Positions 6,031-6,320 of a stretch of DNA of 6,320 nt are shown piece after piece. Source of the stretch: Brevundimonas sp. (GTDB taxonomy: Bacteria; Pseudomonadota; Alphaproteobacteria; Caulobacterales; Caulobacteraceae); assembly GCA_012270135.1 (NCBI GenBank), contig JAAXIW010000369.1, positions 1 to 6,320 of the forward strand, read 5' to 3'. Below the pieces are notes generated by a model. The model had not been told where the DNA came from and ran no database searches. It saw only the letters and a program-made list of their open reading frames with translations. Each line of letters starts with the position of its first letter. Position 1 is the first letter of the stretch. Made by a program: the position numbers and the translations under genes.

Positions 6031-6134
6031 TGCGGTTCCTCTCTCTGCTTGGGGGTCACCGCCGACAACGATCCCGGCGGGAGGGAGTTGCGGCTCCGCT
6101 TGCCCACGACAATCTCGCGGCCCATCTTGAAGCC
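6031..6134. promoter_or_regulatory. Divergent intergenic region, promoters not resolved
   Basis: 104 bp between two divergent starts must hold promoters for the DJ-1/PfpI gene (minus) and the secreted-protein gene (plus). I see the minus-strand ribosome site (GAGGA, 6037-6041) but no convincing -35/-10 pair and no GGAAC-N16/17-CGTT stress-sigma (EcfG type) element in either direction. Confidence 0.4.
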
Positions 6135-6320
6135 ATGAACGGACGACTGACCTTTCTGGCGCTCGCTTTCGCCTGCCTCGGCGCCTCCACCCAGGCCCAG
6201 ATCGCCCCGCCATACTTCGCGCCCGGCGTCGATCCTCACCGCCATCAGGGCGATCAGCACCGCTACGAAATCGACCGCCTGCGCGCCCGGGCAGACCAGC
6301 GCGAGGCTTTCGCGCGCCAG
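6135..6320 (+). CDS. Secreted protein of unknown function (3' end outside window)
   Basis: First 62 codons of a gene that remains open at the right edge. The N-terminus MNGRLTFLALAFACLGASTQA looks like a signal peptide with cleavage after about residue 21 (TQA|Q). It is followed by a Pro/His-containing segment (APPYFAPGVDPHRHQG) and then an Arg/Glu-rich, probably helical stretch (RYEIDRLRARADQREAFARQ) that could begin a coiled coil. The only ribosome site is a weak TTGAAG before the ATG. No family is recognisable from this fragment. A lipobox around Cys14 is unlikely because no small residues follow the lipobox pattern. Confidence 0.6.
   Translation, partial: MNGRLTFLALAFACLGASTQAQIAPPYFAPGVDPHRHQGDQHRYEIDRLRARADQREAFARQ

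Noticed and set aside
6031..6213. N-terminal extension of the DJ-1/PfpI frame
   Set aside because: The extension is Arg-rich without similarity to the family and runs across the start of the divergent gene. The ATG at 6030 has a good ribosome site and matches the family N-terminus.

Overview
This is a GC-rich, tightly packed chromosomal window with strong G/C preference at third codon positions. The gene families suggest an alphaproteobacterium, most likely Caulobacterales (Brevundimonas/Caulobacter-like). That placement rests on composition and protein style, not on a marker gene. No rRNA, tRNA, CRISPR array, transposase or phage gene is visible. This is an ordinary chromosomal neighbourhood, and no undescribed multi-gene system stands out.

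Layout: (1) 53-1968, plus strand: ubiA (4-hydroxybenzoate polyprenyltransferase, ubiquinone biosynthesis), then 11 nt later a DUF4163/DUF3298-type lipoprotein. (2) 1965-3536, minus strand: read from the right, a four-helix membrane protein, a 65-residue Cro/CI-type regulator overlapping it by ATGA, and 31 nt later an exported alpha/beta hydrolase. The operon starts at a promoter with a perfect TTGACA -35 box and an inverted repeat over the expected -10, which suggests autoregulation. (3) 3683-5259, plus strand: a membrane fatty-acid-desaturase-family protein overlapping (GTGA) a METTL20/ETFB-lysine-methyltransferase-like enzyme. (4) 5256-6030, minus strand: a DJ-1/PfpI-family gene broken by an in-frame TAG at codon 66, followed by an unlisted-looking 55-codon acidic small gene. 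(5) 6135-6320, plus strand: the start of a secreted protein that runs off the right edge.

Both convergent junctions (1965-1968 and 5256-5259) share a single CTAG in which the two stop codons overlap, so opposing genes abut with no spacer. The most useful points to check are the nonsense codon in the DJ-1/PfpI gene, the regulator operon with its palindromic control region and attached hydrolase, the cluster of GTCAGG/CCTGAC motifs in the divergent intergenic region 3537-3682, and an atypical insertion inside UbiA.
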